A DNA stretch of 64,000 bases from NCBI GenBank assembly GCA_016716405.1, contig JADJWK010000001.1, forward strand, positions 2,356,001 through 2,420,000, given 5' to 3'. The translations under genes and the position numbers were made by a program. Under the pieces are notes generated by a model. It was not told the origin of the DNA. It saw nothing but the letters and a program-made list of their open reading frames with translations, and made no database searches. Numbering within the stretch: position 1 is the stretch's first letter; every line of letters begins with the position of its first letter. Shown piece after piece: positions 33,861-42,275 of the stretch. Source of the stretch: Candidatus Melainabacteria bacterium (GTDB taxonomy: Bacteria; Cyanobacteriota; Vampirovibrionia; Obscuribacterales; Obscuribacteraceae).

Positions 33861-34700
33861 CTCGCCAGGAGTTCAATCCGGGGGAGGAAATTTATGTTCG
33901 GGGGAGGAGGAGAGAGTTTCGCAGGAAGTTCTGACTCTCGGGGGAGGAGGAGAGAGTTTCGCAGGAAGTTCTGACTCTCGGGGGAAGAGGAGAGAGTTTC
34001 GTAGGAAGTTCTGACTCTCGGGGGAGGAGGAGAGAGTTTCGTAGGAAGTTCTGACTCTCGGGGGAGGAGGAGAGAGTTTCGCAGGAAGTTCTGACTCTCG
34101 GGGGAGGAGGAGAGAGTTTCGCAGGAAGTTCTGACTCTCGAGGGAAGAGGAGAGAGTTTCGCAGGAAGTTCTGACTCTGGGGGGAGGAGGAGAGAGTTTC
34201 GCAGGAAGTTCTGACTCTCGGGGGAGGAGGAGAGAGTTTCGCAGGAAGTTCTGACTCTCGAGAGAAGAGGAGAGAGTTTCGCAGGAAGTTCTGACTCTCG
34301 GGGGGAGGAGGAGAGAGTTTCGTAGGAAGTTCTGACTCTCGGGGGGAGGAGGAGAGAGTTTCGCAGGAAGTTCTGACTCTCGAGAGAAGAGGAGAGAGTT
34401 TCGTAGGAAGTTCTGACTCTCGGGGGAAGAGGAGAGAGTTTCGTAGGAAGTTCTAACTCTCGAGAGAAGAGGAGAGAGTTTCGTAGGAAGTTCTGACTCT
34501 CGAGAGAGGAGGAGAGAGTTTCGCAGGAAGTTCTGACTCTCGGGGGAAGAGGAGAGAGTTTCGCAGGAAGTTCTGACTCTCGGGGGAAGAGGAGAGAGTT
34601 TCGTAGGAAGTTCTGACTCTCGGGGGTAGGAGGAGAGAGTTTCGCAGGAAGTTCTGACTCTCGAGATAAGGGGAGAGAGTTTCGTAGGAAGTTCTAACTC
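33861..34700. repeat. 40-bp tandem repeat array, 20 regular copies plus one degenerate copy
   Basis: Twenty copies of a 40-base unit (41 in a few places through an extra G or T) run head to tail from about 33901, with a decayed copy at 33861-33900. Each unit has a G/A-rich linker (GGGGGAGGAGGA on the plus strand) and an imperfect hairpin: GAGAGT, TTCG, CAG, a six-base loop, CTG, ACTCTC. The inner pair varies as C/G, T/G or T/A across copies, never C/A, so pairing is kept. There are no unique spacers. The period is not a multiple of three and every plus-strand frame has stops. It lies between hsp20 (ends 34758) and the DUF6088-like gene (starts 33823), both on the minus strand. Confidence 0.95.
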
Positions 34701-34711
34701 TGCCAGTGAGA

Positions 34712-34733
34712 AGGGAGAGCTTTCGCTCTCCCT
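34712..34733. terminator. hairpin at the hsp20-proximal end of the repeat array
   Basis: A perfect 9-bp stem, AGGGAGAGC and GCTCTCCCT, with loop TTTC lies 24 bases after the hsp20 stop. It has no T-run. Its stem resembles the outer stem of the neighbouring repeat units, so it may be the seed from which the array grew. Confidence 0.5.
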
Positions 34734-34757
34734 CCTCCAGTCTCTAGGGTCTTCAAC

Positions 34758-35243
34758 CTATTTGACTGTTACTTGTTTTTCGCGCTTGCTGACGCGGGTT
34801 TCGTTGAGATGATGCTCGAGGTTGCCGGCCGAGACATGAATGCGACGGGCAGTTTCGAACTTCGGAACACTGACGAAGAGAATGCCGCGATCGAGGCGAG
34901 CTTCGATTTCATCTTCGAGGATTTCTTCGACGAACTCGAATTCACGGACGAGATAGTGGAGCGGAAGCTCTTTTCTCAGGAAGTGAGCTCTTTCTTCGAA
35001 CATGTTGGGGGTTCTCTTGGCGATAAGGGTCAGGTATTGACCTTCCACTTTCAGCTCGACATCATCCAGGACCACGCCGGGAAGAGCGATTTCGAGGATA
35101 TAGCGCTCATCCATTTCGAGGATGTTGGTTTGGGGGGTGCTGTACATGGTCTTGTCCCATCCGAATTCCATAGAGTCACATTTTGAGGAATAAGTGTTGA
35201 TCCACTCTTCTCTTCTCAAAGGTAGTTCTCTAATATGCAACAT
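34758..35243 (-). CDS. Hsp20/alpha-crystallin family small heat shock protein
   Basis: The 161-residue protein has an alpha-crystallin domain at about 55-145: ERYILEIALPGVVLDDVELKVEG, TLIAKR, and the A-x3-n-GIL type motif ARLDRGILFVSVPK. It holds unfolded proteins until ATP-dependent chaperones act. ATG 35243 has a strong AGGAGGAG site; the frame extends upstream to 35306 but without support. The usual C-terminal I-x-I/V motif could be VTVK at the very end, which is weak. A 386-base non-coding region upstream holds the promoter. Confidence 0.9.
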   Translation of the reverse strand: MLHIRELPLRREEWINTYSSKCDSMEFGWDKTMYSTPQTNILEMDERYILEIALPGVVLDDVELKVEGQYLTLIAKRTPNMFEERAHFLRKELPLHYLVREFEFVEEILEDEIEARLDRGILFVSVPKFETARRIHVSAGNLEHHLNETRVSKREKQVTVK

Positions 35244-35629
35244 AGGATTTCTCCTCCTTGGATTTTGGTTTGCGATTAGCCAACGCAGGACGCGCGACGT
35301 CCACAACCGGTATCGCCGGAATATAGATCTGGCGCCGGTTTCGGTCGTGATGCCTTCGCTTTGTTGCCTAACATGTTAACCGAAAATCGGCTTGGGTAGC
35401 GGTTTTTCACCTTCCGTTTTGGTTTGCGCTTGAGAACCTGAGATGCGCCTAATGGTAATCGATTGCGGAGATCGAGATTTTGCCGAATCTGTGTCGAGTC
35501 TCATGAGCAGCGCCAATTGAAATTAGGGGTAGCTAATAATCTTCCGATTCAACCGGGCCGCTTGACCTGAATCAGACTTTTATGTCCACCAGTTAATTTA
35601 TTAAATCTGAGCTGGTTGCCAGGCGGAGA
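35244..35629. other. 386-base non-coding region upstream of hsp20
   Basis: No coding frame is seen. It contains a 10-bp palindrome TAACATGTTA at 35369-35378 and two AT-rich patches (about 35520-35545 and 35590-35605). No CIRCE element and no convincing sigma-70 pair was found. Control of hsp20 is probably encoded here. Confidence 0.4.
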
Positions 35630-36379
35630 TCATTTCGTCTTCTTGCGTAACGGTGGCGGAGCCTTGGTCCTGACTCTTTTCTTCTCCAGAGCATCCATCC
35701 TCTCCTGGATTCGCGTCTCCAGGCGTTCCAGCTCGGTCACTTTCAGCTCTTCACGTTCGAGCTCGCGACCGGCACGGGCAGCTTCTTTCTGCTCGGTCAA
35801 GAGCTCTCTCTTGCTTACCACACCTTCCTCATAGAGACCGACAAAGGTTCCGGCTTTGCGCTTATGCTCGGCGACTATTGCCTTCTGGTCCTGCAGGTCT
35901 GCCCGGGCGGTCTCCAGTCGTTTGCTGACGCTCTCTTTCTTGAGCCTCAAGTCGTCCAGAGAAAGGAACTCGATTCCGGCGCCGAGGTCCAGATCCATCG
36001 AGCCGGCCGGGAGGAAAGAAGGGATATGAGGGGGCGGCGGAGGCACTAGTATGCTCCTTTTCACAGCCTTGGGCCGTGAGGTCCCAGACTCCCTGGGCTT
36101 TTTCTCCGGTGAGGGCTTCACGTTAGAAGTATTGGGCTTATTAGAAGGATTGGGCTTAGAAGGCTTCGTTAGACCTGCAGCCGGCTTCAAAGTTCCTGCA
36201 GTGGCCTTGAGCTCTTTGATTGTCTGGGAGACGGGGGCCGGCGCCGGCTTCGCCGTGGGGCTGGCTTCAGCGGCCTGGAGACCGAGGAAGATGCCGGAGG
36301 CAAGAAGCACGAAAGATAAAGAGGCCGCCGAGATTGTTATGGATGACCTGGTACCGAGACTGTAGAATTCAGTATTCAT
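35630..36379 (-). CDS. membrane-anchored coiled-coil protein with adaptor-like alpha-hairpin
   Basis: The 249-residue product has one N-terminal membrane segment (ISAASLSFVLLASGIFLGLQ), then a Pro/Lys/Ser-rich linker including KPSKPNPSNKPNTSN. The C-terminal coiled coil (about 140-240) contains FVGLYEEGVVSKRELL, the turn pattern typical of the alpha-hairpin of HlyD/periplasmic adaptor proteins. No lipoyl or barrel domain follows, so it is not a full efflux adaptor. ATG 36379 is chosen over 36406 because it opens the anchor directly. It is divergent from ymdB with 25 bases between starts. Confidence 0.65.
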   Translation of the reverse strand: MNTEFYSLGTRSSITISAASLSFVLLASGIFLGLQAAEASPTAKPAPAPVSQTIKELKATAGTLKPAAGLTKPSKPNPSNKPNTSNVKPSPEKKPRESGTSRPKAVKRSILVPPPPPHIPSFLPAGSMDLDLGAGIEFLSLDDLRLKKESVSKRLETARADLQDQKAIVAEHKRKAGTFVGLYEEGVVSKRELLTEQKEAARAGRELEREELKVTELERLETRIQERMDALEKKRVRTKAPPPLRKKTK

Positions 36380-36404
36380 CTCTTTATAACGGATTCCCTT
36401 TCCC

Positions 36405-37256
36405 ATGGCGGACGACTATATAAGATTGCTATTGCTGGGAGATGTCATTGGCAAGCCGGGCAGGCGTGCTGTCAAGAGATTTCTATCTACCCGAAGGGCT
36501 GAGCCCCTGGCCCCGCATTTGATTATCGCAAACGGCGAAAATGCCGCTCATGGCTTCGGACTCACTGAGAAAATCGTTAACGAGTTCTTCTCCATGGGGA
36601 TCGACATAATCTCCGGCGGCAACCATACCTTTGACAAGAAAGAGATATTCGATTTCATCGATGATTATCCGAAGGTCCTGCGACCTGCCAATTATCCTCC
36701 CGGTACCGGCGGTCAGGGCGTTTATGTGGCTGATGTCAATGGTTTCAGGATAGCAGTTTTGAGCCTTCTGGGCCGGGTATTCATGGAGCCTCTGGCTTCC
36801 CCGTTCCTGACAGCCGATCAGATTATTTCGGATCTTGCCGGAAAAGCCGATGCTGTCATAGTCGACTTCCATGCTGAGGCTACTGCCGAGAAGGTCGCCA
36901 TGGGTTGGTATCTGGACGGTAGAGCCACTGCTGTTGTGGGAACCCACACACATGTGCAGACCTCCGACGAGCGGGTTTTGCCGGGTGGTCTCGCCTATAT
37001 CACCGATATAGGGTGTTGCGGGCCGCTCAATGGGGTTATAGGAATGGAGCTGAAAGGGGTCTTTCGCCGGCTGGTGGAGCAGCTTCCCTCACGCCTCGAG
37101 ATTGCTGGTGGTCCTGCTGCGGTAAACGGTGTCACCATCACTATCGACCCGGAAACGGGCAAAGCCGTTTCCATAGTGCGGGAAAGCTTCAGGGAGAGCG
37201 ACGGTGATTTCCCGGACGAAACGGAGGATGCAGGGGACGACGATGGCGAGTGCTGA
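36405..37256 (+). CDS. ymdB: YmdB/TIGR00282-family metallophosphoesterase
   Basis: The 283-residue protein matches the YmdB family: LLLLGDVIGKPGRRAV, HLIIANGENAAHGFGLT, DIISGGNHTFDKKEIF, VIVDFHAEATAEKVAMGW, and VGTHTHVQTSDERVLPGG. The Asp, Asn and His ligands of the two-metal centre are all present. Bacillus YmdB hydrolyses 2',3'-cAMP and affects biofilm choice. The Asp/Glu-rich tail overlaps the start of the next gene. It probably forms an operon with the PHP gene. Confidence 0.92.
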   Translation: MADDYIRLLLLGDVIGKPGRRAVKRFLSTRRAEPLAPHLIIANGENAAHGFGLTEKIVNEFFSMGIDIISGGNHTFDKKEIFDFIDDYPKVLRPANYPPGTGGQGVYVADVNGFRIAVLSLLGRVFMEPLASPFLTADQIISDLAGKADAVIVDFHAEATAEKVAMGWYLDGRATAVVGTHTHVQTSDERVLPGGLAYITDIGCCGPLNGVIGMELKGVFRRLVEQLPSRLEIAGGPAAVNGVTITIDPETGKAVSIVRESFRESDGDFPDETEDAGDDDGEC

Positions 37257-38127
37257 TCTTCATTTTCACTCCACTTTCTCCGACGGCAACTGGAGTCCCG
37301 GGGAGGCAGTATTATTTGCTATCGAGAAAGGTCTCGCCGCGATCGCTCTCACCGATCATGATACTGTCCGTGGTGTAAGCCAGGCGATCGAAGCCGCTAA
37401 CGGACGATTGAGTGTGATTCCTGGAGTGGAGATGAGCGCCTCTTTCGAGGGCGGATCCGATTTGCATATACTCGGATATTTCGTCGATACGGCTGATCGT
37501 GGGCTCCTGAGCGCCATCGAGCGTCTCACCGCCATCAGGTTGGAGCATACCGAGAACCTGCTCGGGATGCTGCGCTCGGAGAATATCTCCATAAGCATGG
37601 AAGATGTCCTGGGTTTCGCCGGAATCGGAACAGGTTCCCGTTCCGGCGAATCAGAGGCGACTATCGGCAAAGCACATGTCACCAAAGCGATTGTGAGGGC
37701 TGGTGGTGCTGCGGACATTACCGAGGCCTACAACCGCTATCTGAGCCCGGAATCGCCTTTCTACAGGCAGAGGGTATGGCTTGATGCGGCTGAGGTAATC
37801 GATGTCATCAAAGGAGCCGGCGGTGTGACCTCCCTGGCCCATCCCTCCGAAAAGACCGTCGACCGGCGCGCTATCGAGCGGTTGAGCGCTCTCGGGCTCG
37901 ACGCCCTGGAGGTCTACCATCCCTTGATTTCTATGGAGCGCCGGGCTGAGCTCAGCCTTCTCGCGCTTGATCTGGGACTTCTGGTGACCGGCGGCTCGGA
38001 CTGTCACGGACCCTATGAAGAGCACGCCCCGACGCTCGGCAGTATCGACGTGCCATTACATCTAGTGCAAGAGCTCAGGTCCGCTCACGAGAGGCTGGTC
38101 GAGAAAAGGACCGCCGTCAGTTCTTGA
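37243..38127 (+). CDS. PHP-domain phosphoesterase (RNase AM/nucleoside 3',5'-bisphosphatase type)
   Basis: The 294-residue protein has the PHP metal motifs DLHFHSTFSDGNWSP, ALTDHDTVRGV, PGVEMSAS, SLAHPSEKT and GGSDCHG. The layout is that of the YciV/TrpH-like family that removes 3'-phosphate from 3',5'-bisphosphonucleotides or trims RNA 5' ends. ATG 37243 is favoured: AGGGGA lies seven bases upstream. It overlaps the ymdB stop by 14 bases. Its own 3' end overlaps the convergent thioredoxin-like gene by 11 bases. Confidence 0.88.
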   Translation: MASADLHFHSTFSDGNWSPGEAVLFAIEKGLAAIALTDHDTVRGVSQAIEAANGRLSVIPGVEMSASFEGGSDLHILGYFVDTADRGLLSAIERLTAIRLEHTENLLGMLRSENISISMEDVLGFAGIGTGSRSGESEATIGKAHVTKAIVRAGGAADITEAYNRYLSPESPFYRQRVWLDAAEVIDVIKGAGGVTSLAHPSEKTVDRRAIERLSALGLDALEVYHPLISMERRAELSLLALDLGLLVTGGSDCHGPYEEHAPTLGSIDVPLHLVQELRSAHERLVEKRTAVSS

Positions 38128-38587
38128 TTTGCTCGTCGATTACCCGGGCAATGTCCTTTTCCGGAATCTCGCCGACTTTGTTCCATACCGATTTCCCTTC
38201 GTCATTCAGGACGACCTGGCACGGAATATAGCCTTTGTAGTGCTTCTTCAAGAGGTCTTTGGCGCTGGCGTTGAGTGGATTGTCCACGTCGATCAGAATG
38301 AACTTGATGCCTTGCTTGGCGAAGCGGTTGTACAGGTTGACCACGCGTTTCGCCTGACGACTGGTATTCAGGTCTCCCCGGGCGCCGAAGAAAATGAAAG
38401 TGGGCTTGCCCGCCTCCAGGGTGGCATCTTCCATCTTTTCGGCTTCGATGGGGAAGCCTGCATCGATGTCCTGCACGAAAGAAATTCCCTTCTTGAGGCT
38501 CAGATTGTCCGCGGCGCTCACTGTCTGGACGCCGAAACCGGCAGCAAGAACCATGGTTGCCAGCACTGCCGTGAGCTTGGTATTCAT
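38117..38587 (-). CDS. exported thioredoxin-fold protein lacking the CxxC motif
   Basis: The 156-residue product starts at ATG 38587 with AAGGAG five bases upstream and has a signal peptide (AVLATMVLAAGFGVQTVSA). The body follows thioredoxin order: KPTFIFFGARGDLNTSRQ, FILIDVDNP and YIPCQVVLNDEG with the cis-Pro position. Where a CxxC would stand the sequence is GARGDLNT, so it cannot act as an ordinary oxidoreductase. A binding or chaperone role is inferred. Confidence 0.75.
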   Translation of the reverse strand: MNTKLTAVLATMVLAAGFGVQTVSAADNLSLKKGISFVQDIDAGFPIEAEKMEDATLEAGKPTFIFFGARGDLNTSRQAKRVVNLYNRFAKQGIKFILIDVDNPLNASAKDLLKKHYKGYIPCQVVLNDEGKSVWNKVGEIPEKDIARVIDEQIKN

Positions 38588-38666
38588 CGCATCTCCTTTC
38601 GAAGCATTGCCTGCTTCTCGGAACAATTAGACTGGAGCGATACGCCAATAGTTCCGGTTCGATCCT

Positions 38667-39098
38667 TCAGATATCTTTCTGCTTGAAATCGGAAGCTTTC
38701 ACCCCGTGCACCCAGCGCGCCCATTTCTGGTGCTCGTAGCTGAGGCTGAACTCGTCCAGGCTTTTGAGCAACCGCTCGCCGGAGACCGAAGCGCCCGAGA
38801 AAACATAGTTGCGCTCGGGACCGGCATTCCGTCCGTCAATATTCAAAGCATCGATCTGGTGCCGGAAAGAGTCCGGAGCCACCAGCCTGTAATGCTCGCT
38901 CTCTTCACCATTTTCGCCATCATCGCGCTCTTCCGAGGAATCGATGAAGCTCATTACGATTTCGCACTGGATGACCTGATCCACCTGGCAAGTGGGCGGC
39001 AGGGAGAGCTTTTCCCAGAGCCAGCGGCAGAGCACTACCCGGGCATGGACTTCAGGCTCGGCGCTGTGCAAATAGGCTGAGAACGCTTCAAGAATCAC
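38667..39098 (-). CDS. hypothetical protein, 143 residues
   Basis: The frame starts with GTG at 39098. It has a helical N-terminus, an acidic stretch and a C-terminal part rich in aromatic residues (SLSYEHQKWARWVHGVK). No family is recognised. An overlapping plus-strand frame at 38706-39080 has a poorer amino-acid balance. The start is weakly supported, because only a poor ribosome site is visible. Confidence 0.5.
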   Translation of the reverse strand: MILEAFSAYLHSAEPEVHARVVLCRWLWEKLSLPPTCQVDQVIQCEIVMSFIDSSEERDDGENGEESEHYRLVAPDSFRHQIDALNIDGRNAGPERNYVFSGASVSGERLLKSLDEFSLSYEHQKWARWVHGVKASDFKQKDI

Positions 39099-39263
39099 GA
39101 ACTAAACTCGCGTGTCAGGGGCTTTAATGGCACTATATCACGCCTTACGGGTTCTGAAGAGTTCCCCAAAAATGCCTTTGAATCCGGGCTGCGATCGACG
39201 CAGGTCGTATGTAAATAAAGAAATTAAACTTAGCCAAACTATCGTCTTATGCATTTAAAGCGA

Positions 39264-39269
39264 TATAAT
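39264..39269 (+). promoter_or_regulatory. probable -10 element (TATAAT) for the radical SAM-rne unit
   Basis: A perfect TATAAT lies in the 250-base gap before the radical SAM gene. No good -35 hexamer stands 16-18 bases upstream. The leader would be about 75-145 bases depending on the true start codon. Confidence 0.4.
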
Positions 39270-39418
39270 GGTCTCACTTGAGGACCGGTCCGGCCCATCG
39301 AGAAGCTTTTAGTCCTTACCGTCATATCCCGCGGCATGCCTTGTGACTCTTGTATGGAGTCCTGAGGAATGGGAACCACAGGACCGTCCTGTCTCTGCCA
39401 GATGCATTAGCTATAGAA

Positions 39419-42250
39419 GTGACTGCACGAATACTTTCGCAAGAACAATTTGAGACGCTCCTTGAGCAGGTAGTTCGGCCCGGCCAGTATCTCGGCAACG
39501 AGTGGGGCGCGCGGCGCAAAGATTTCGATAGCGCCAGGGTGAGGCTGCTCCTGTCTTTTCCGGACATCTACGAGCTGGGAATGTCAAACTTCGGTTTGAA
39601 GATCCTTTATCAGATCGGTAACGAGCTCGATGGCTTCATGGTCGACAGGTCCTATGCCCCGGCAGCGGACATGGAAGCGCTCATGAGGGCCGGTGAGATC
39701 CCGCTCTGGGCCTGGGAAAGCCGAGTGGCTGCCCGGGATTTCGAGCTCATGGGCTTCTCGCTCCAGTATGAGCTTACCTATACGAATGTCCTCAACATGC
39801 TCGACCTGGCCGGGATAGAGGTTCTGGCTTCCGAGCGGAAGAGCGTCTTTCCTCTCATCTTCGGCGGCGGGCCAAGTACGGTGAATCCCGAACCCATGGC
39901 CGATTTCATGGACTTCTTCATTGTCGGTGACGGTGAGGAGTCGGTACCCGCGGTGATGAGAGTTGTCGATACTTTCAAGCAGGAGAAGCTAGAAGGCGAT
40001 CCGGCCAGGCTCCGGATGGAGCTTCTGCTTCGCCTGGCTACTGAAGTCCCCGGCGTTTATGTGCCGGCTCTCTACAATATCAAGGAAGGGGAGCTGGTCC
40101 CGAGCCCTATCACTCTCGGCGAGCTGGAGTCTATCCTGGCTCGCTCGGTGGATCCCGCTCAACACGGACGGATTCCCCCCAGGGTCTTGCGCCAGGTGGC
40201 TCCCCTCAACGATGGCAACCAGCCCACCAGGTCGATGGTCTCGTATATGTCCCTGGTCCACGACCGGGAAGTTCTCGAGGTCCGGCGCGGTTGCGACCGG
40301 GGCTGCCGGTTCTGCCAGCCCGGCTATACTTTCCTGCCGGTTCGCGAGCGCTCCGCCTCCAACATACTCGATCTTTCGAAAAAAGCTCTGGACAACAGCG
40401 GTCACCAGGAGTATTCCCTTCTATCGCTTTGCGTGAGCGACTATACGAGCCTGCATGAGACGGTCAGGGCTCTCAACCGCGAGCACGGATCGCAGCGTTC
40501 TTCTTTATCTTTTCCGAGCCAGCGGGCCGACCGGATGAACCTCGACATAGCCGAGGAGCTCAAGGCGGTTCGCAAGAGTGGTATCACTCTCGCGCCGGAG
40601 GCCGGCACCGAGCGACTCCGGGCCGTGGTCAACAAGGGCCTCAGCCATGAGCAGATCATCAACGCTATCGAGTCAGCTTACCGCTCGGGCTGGAACTCGG
40701 TGAAGCTCTATTTCATGTGCTGCCTGCCTACCGAAAGAGACGAGGATCTGCAGGGCATCATCGATATTCTCGTGGAAGCCACCAATATCTGCCGGTCGAT
40801 ACGCCGCGAGGATCCCGGCAATTACAACCGTGGCATCGAATTTACCTGCACTATATCCAATTTCGTGCCCAAGCCTTTCACCCCTTTTCAGTGGTTCGGC
40901 CAGGTGACCCGCGAGGAGACCCGCAGAAAGCATAAAGTTCTCAAGGAATTCCTGCGTGCATCCGGGCTGAAAAATGTCAATCTCAATTTCACCGAACCTG
41001 AGACGAGCTTGCTGGAAGTGGTTATCTCCAGGGGCGGCCGTGACCTGGGCAAGCTTATCCACCGGGCCTGGACGAAAGGTGCGCTCTTCGACGCCTGGGA
41101 CGATCAGTTCAAGCCGGCTATCTGGCATGAGTCTGCGTCCGAGCTGGGTATGGACCTGGAGCGGATAGGCTGCAGCGATCGTGTGGTGGGCTCGCCCCAG
41201 CCCTGGGAAGTGGTTCATATAGGTCTCAATAACTGGTGGCTCGTCAAAGAGTGGGAGAAGGCTCTTTCGACCGAGGAGACGGCCCCCTGCACCGAGAATC
41301 TCTGTCACGCTTGCGGAGTTTGCACCGAACTCGATACCGCCCACGAGCTTGCCGCTCCCAAGCCGGAAGTCGTCAAGCGTAATCCTTTCGTCAAAGAGCT
41401 TGCCGGTCACGATGACGAGGACTCGCACCCCTCACTGTTTTTTACCAGTCCTCCCCCGGAGCCCAGGACCGAGGTCCAGCAGAGGTTGCGATTCAGCTTC
41501 ACCAAATTCGGTGACTTGCGTTTTATTTCCCACCTCGATGTCCAGCACCTCCTCATTCGGGCGATCCGCAGGGCCGGGCTCGAGATGGCTTATACCCAGG
41601 GCTTCAATCCGCAGCCCAAGCTGTCCCTGGCTTGCCCCCTGCCTTTATTTACTGAAGGCGACAACGAGGTGGCAGAGCTGGAGCTCTGCGAGTATGTCAA
41701 CCCTGAGCAATTCCGGTCCAGGCTCAATTCCCAGCTTCCCCCCGAGGTGCAGATCAAAGAGGTCGTCGAGCTTCCGGGCAAGCCGGCAAGCTCCCTTGCC
41801 GCCGCCCTTGGAAGCGCCGAGTACCGGGCGGAGCTGGTCGGAGAACGAGGAAAGGACTCGGGCTCCGTCGTCGAAGAAGTTTCCCCGGATTCCATTATCG
41901 AGCGAGTTCAATCGCTCCTGGAGTCCGAAGAGATCATGGTCCAGGCTCCACCGAGCCGGCCCAAGTCTCGCAAAAAGCGAAGGAAAGTCGCTGTGCCTGC
42001 CGAACGTGACATTCGGAAAGGCATCGACTCGCTTGTCGTGTCCGGTCACGATCCCCTCACTCTGATCATGGAGTTGAGGAGCGGCTCTGACTTGCACGTC
42101 AAGCCAGCGGAGGTTCTTGAATGTATTAACCCCAACTATCGATGGAGAGTGCAACGCCTGTCTTTGAAAGATCGGGCGGGGACATCTCTTCTCGAGCACG
42201 ATTTGAAGGCCGGATCGGAAAACCGGGCGGCCGTACTTACAGAAGTTTAG
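39419..42250 (+). CDS. TIGR03960-type B12-binding radical SAM protein fused to a DUF2344 domain
   Basis: The roughly 943-residue protein has an N-terminal B12-binding-like domain (SFPDIYELGMSNFGLKIL), the radical SAM cluster motif RRGCDRGCRFCQPG (Cys-x3-Cys-x2-Cys), LAPEAGTERLRAVVNKG, a Cys-rich segment (CTENLCHACGVC), and a C-terminal DUF2344 domain (RLRFSFTKFGDLRFISHLD and AYTQGFNPQPKLSLA). The reaction is not established; the gene is commonly linked to rne/rng. The start is uncertain: GTG 39419 gives the usual N-terminal length, TTG 39350 is also in frame, and neither has a clear ribosome site. rne follows after 25 bases. Confidence 0.92.
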   Translation: MTARILSQEQFETLLEQVVRPGQYLGNEWGARRKDFDSARVRLLLSFPDIYELGMSNFGLKILYQIGNELDGFMVDRSYAPAADMEALMRAGEIPLWAWESRVAARDFELMGFSLQYELTYTNVLNMLDLAGIEVLASERKSVFPLIFGGGPSTVNPEPMADFMDFFIVGDGEESVPAVMRVVDTFKQEKLEGDPARLRMELLLRLATEVPGVYVPALYNIKEGELVPSPITLGELESILARSVDPAQHGRIPPRVLRQVAPLNDGNQPTRSMVSYMSLVHDREVLEVRRGCDRGCRFCQPGYTFLPVRERSASNILDLSKKALDNSGHQEYSLLSLCVSDYTSLHETVRALNREHGSQRSSLSFPSQRADRMNLDIAEELKAVRKSGITLAPEAGTERLRAVVNKGLSHEQIINAIESAYRSGWNSVKLYFMCCLPTERDEDLQGIIDILVEATNICRSIRREDPGNYNRGIEFTCTISNFVPKPFTPFQWFGQVTREETRRKHKVLKEFLRASGLKNVNLNFTEPETSLLEVVISRGGRDLGKLIHRAWTKGALFDAWDDQFKPAIWHESASELGMDLERIGCSDRVVGSPQPWEVVHIGLNNWWLVKEWEKALSTEETAPCTENLCHACGVCTELDTAHELAAPKPEVVKRNPFVKELAGHDDEDSHPSLFFTSPPPEPRTEVQQRLRFSFTKFGDLRFISHLDVQHLLIRAIRRAGLEMAYTQGFNPQPKLSLACPLPLFTEGDNEVAELELCEYVNPEQFRSRLNSQLPPEVQIKEVVELPGKPASSLAAALGSAEYRAELVGERGKDSGSVVEEVSPDSIIERVQSLLESEEIMVQAPPSRPKSRKKRRKVAVPAERDIRKGIDSLVVSGHDPLTLIMELRSGSDLHVKPAEVLECINPNYRWRVQRLSLKDRAGTSLLEHDLKAGSENRAAVLTEV

Positions 42251-42275
42251 AACGACAACATAACAGAGGATTCTT

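Noticed and set aside
33861..34700. CRISPR array
   Set aside because: The 40-bp unit is repeated whole, with no unique spacers between copies, and no cas genes are nearby.
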